A DNA stretch of 5,232 nt from Comamonadaceae bacterium (GTDB taxonomy: Bacteria > Pseudomonadota > Gammaproteobacteria > Burkholderiales > Burkholderiaceae_C): assembly GCA_947483455.1 (NCBI GenBank), contig CANKNK010000146.1, positions 1 through 5,232 of the forward strand, written 5' to 3'. Shown here piece after piece: positions 4,913-5,232 of this stretch. The notes under the pieces were generated by a model. It saw nothing but the letters and a program-made list of their open reading frames with translations. It made no database searches and was not told where the DNA came from. A program made the position numbers and the translations under genes. The number at the start of each line of letters is the position of its first letter. The stretch's first letter is position 1.

Positions 4913-5232
4913 ATGACCACAATGGCGATCGACGGGCAAAATAAAGCAAGCACCCCAAAAAATGGACGAACATCCAGTAAAAAAATAGGGAAGATCCCCC
5001 CAGAAACCGTCCATCAAAGCGGGAGCTTAATCACCGCTGCCATTAGAGGCATTTATGGCATCGTAGGTGACATTAATGGTTTTCTGGACCGACACATTCA
5101 GGAGTTACAGGCATCTGATAACCCAACTGTGGCCAGGACGGGTCGTGTGATGGAGGCGGCAAAGTCAGGTTTTGGCATCGGGTACATCACCTCAGTAGTC
5201 ATCATCGCCACCGGGCAACTTCTGTTGGGTAA
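4913..5232 (+). CDS. Unrecognised protein with a likely membrane helix (3' end outside window)
   Basis: I do not recognise this gene. The frame is open from ATG 4913 to the window edge, giving 106 residues. AAAGG at 4903-4907 lies 5 nt before the ATG; an in-frame ATG at 4922 is less well placed. Residues 1-35 are polar, rich in Lys, Ser and Thr, and probably disordered. Residues 38-65 are a Gly/Ile-rich, possibly amphipathic helix containing G-I-Y-G-I-V-G-D-I (46-54). A polar link (66-85) includes D-N-P-T-V-A-R-T-G-R. Residues 86-105 are strongly hydrophobic and look like a membrane helix. There is no signal peptide or catalytic motif. Codons TTA, AGA, ATA and AGG, uncommon in GC-rich betaproteobacteria, suggest an origin unlike the upstream genes. 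It lies 390 bp past the tRNA. That it is translated is likely; its function is unknown. Confidence 0.7.
   Translation, partial: MTTMAIDGQNKASTPKNGRTSSKKIGKIPPETVHQSGSLITAAIRGIYGIVGDINGFLDRHIQELQASDNPTVARTGRVMEAAKSGFGIGYITSVVIIATGQLLLG

Noticed and set aside
4458..4973. 171-codon open frame on the minus strand across the tRNA and the downstream gap
   Set aside because: It runs antisense through the tRNA terminator and most of the tRNA gene. Its C-terminal residues are simply translated tRNA complement, a common annotation artefact. It has no ribosome binding site and no recognisable domain.
4979..4985. Run of seven A in the last gene as a possible slippage or phase-variation site
   Set aside because: The run encodes ordinary Lys-Lys-Ile codons in a basic N-terminus and is short. 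Nothing in the sequence indicates programmed frameshifting.

Overview
The window looks like chromosome from a betaproteobacterium of the order Burkholderiales, most likely a Comamonadaceae-type organism (Rhodoferax/Polaromonas-like). The evidence is the petABC-sspAB gene order, the PVWY variant of the cytochrome b quinol-oxidation motif, and a hand-counted GC of about 55-60% in the conserved genes. The genus is inference; nothing in the window fixes it.

Layout: positions 1-177 are the C-terminal end of pdxA (vitamin B6 biosynthesis). A 113-bp gap follows, with a candidate sigma70 promoter bracketed by an 8-bp inverted repeat. Positions 291-3112 are a compact three-gene operon, petA-petB-petC, encoding the Rieske protein, cytochrome b and cytochrome c1 of the respiratory cytochrome bc1 complex. 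A hairpin and then a strong intrinsic terminator lie between petC and the next pair. Positions 3218-4368 are sspA-sspB, encoding the GST-fold RNA-polymerase-associated stringent starvation protein A and the ClpXP adaptor SspB. A tRNA-Thr(TGT) gene with its own likely promoter and intrinsic terminator occupies 4432-4565. The remaining approximately 350 bp have no convincing gene. They lead to the start of an unrecognised, possibly membrane-anchored protein (from 4913) that runs off the window edge.

How the genes work together: petABC transfers electrons from ubiquinol to cytochrome c while moving protons across the membrane. SspA and SspB link starvation, transcription and proteolysis. They share the strand with petABC, but the terminator suggests their expression is at least partly uncoupled from it.

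Most of the window is ordinary conserved core sequence. The part that deserves a second look is the right end. The tRNA-Thr gene has an A-C mismatch in its T stem, hand-counted GC falls from about 56% (4561-4740) to about 44% (4741-4980), and the last gene is unfamiliar with several codons unusual for this background. Together these suggest, but do not prove, the edge of an accessory region next to a tRNA gene. No IS element, CRISPR array, integrase or recognisable defence system is visible.
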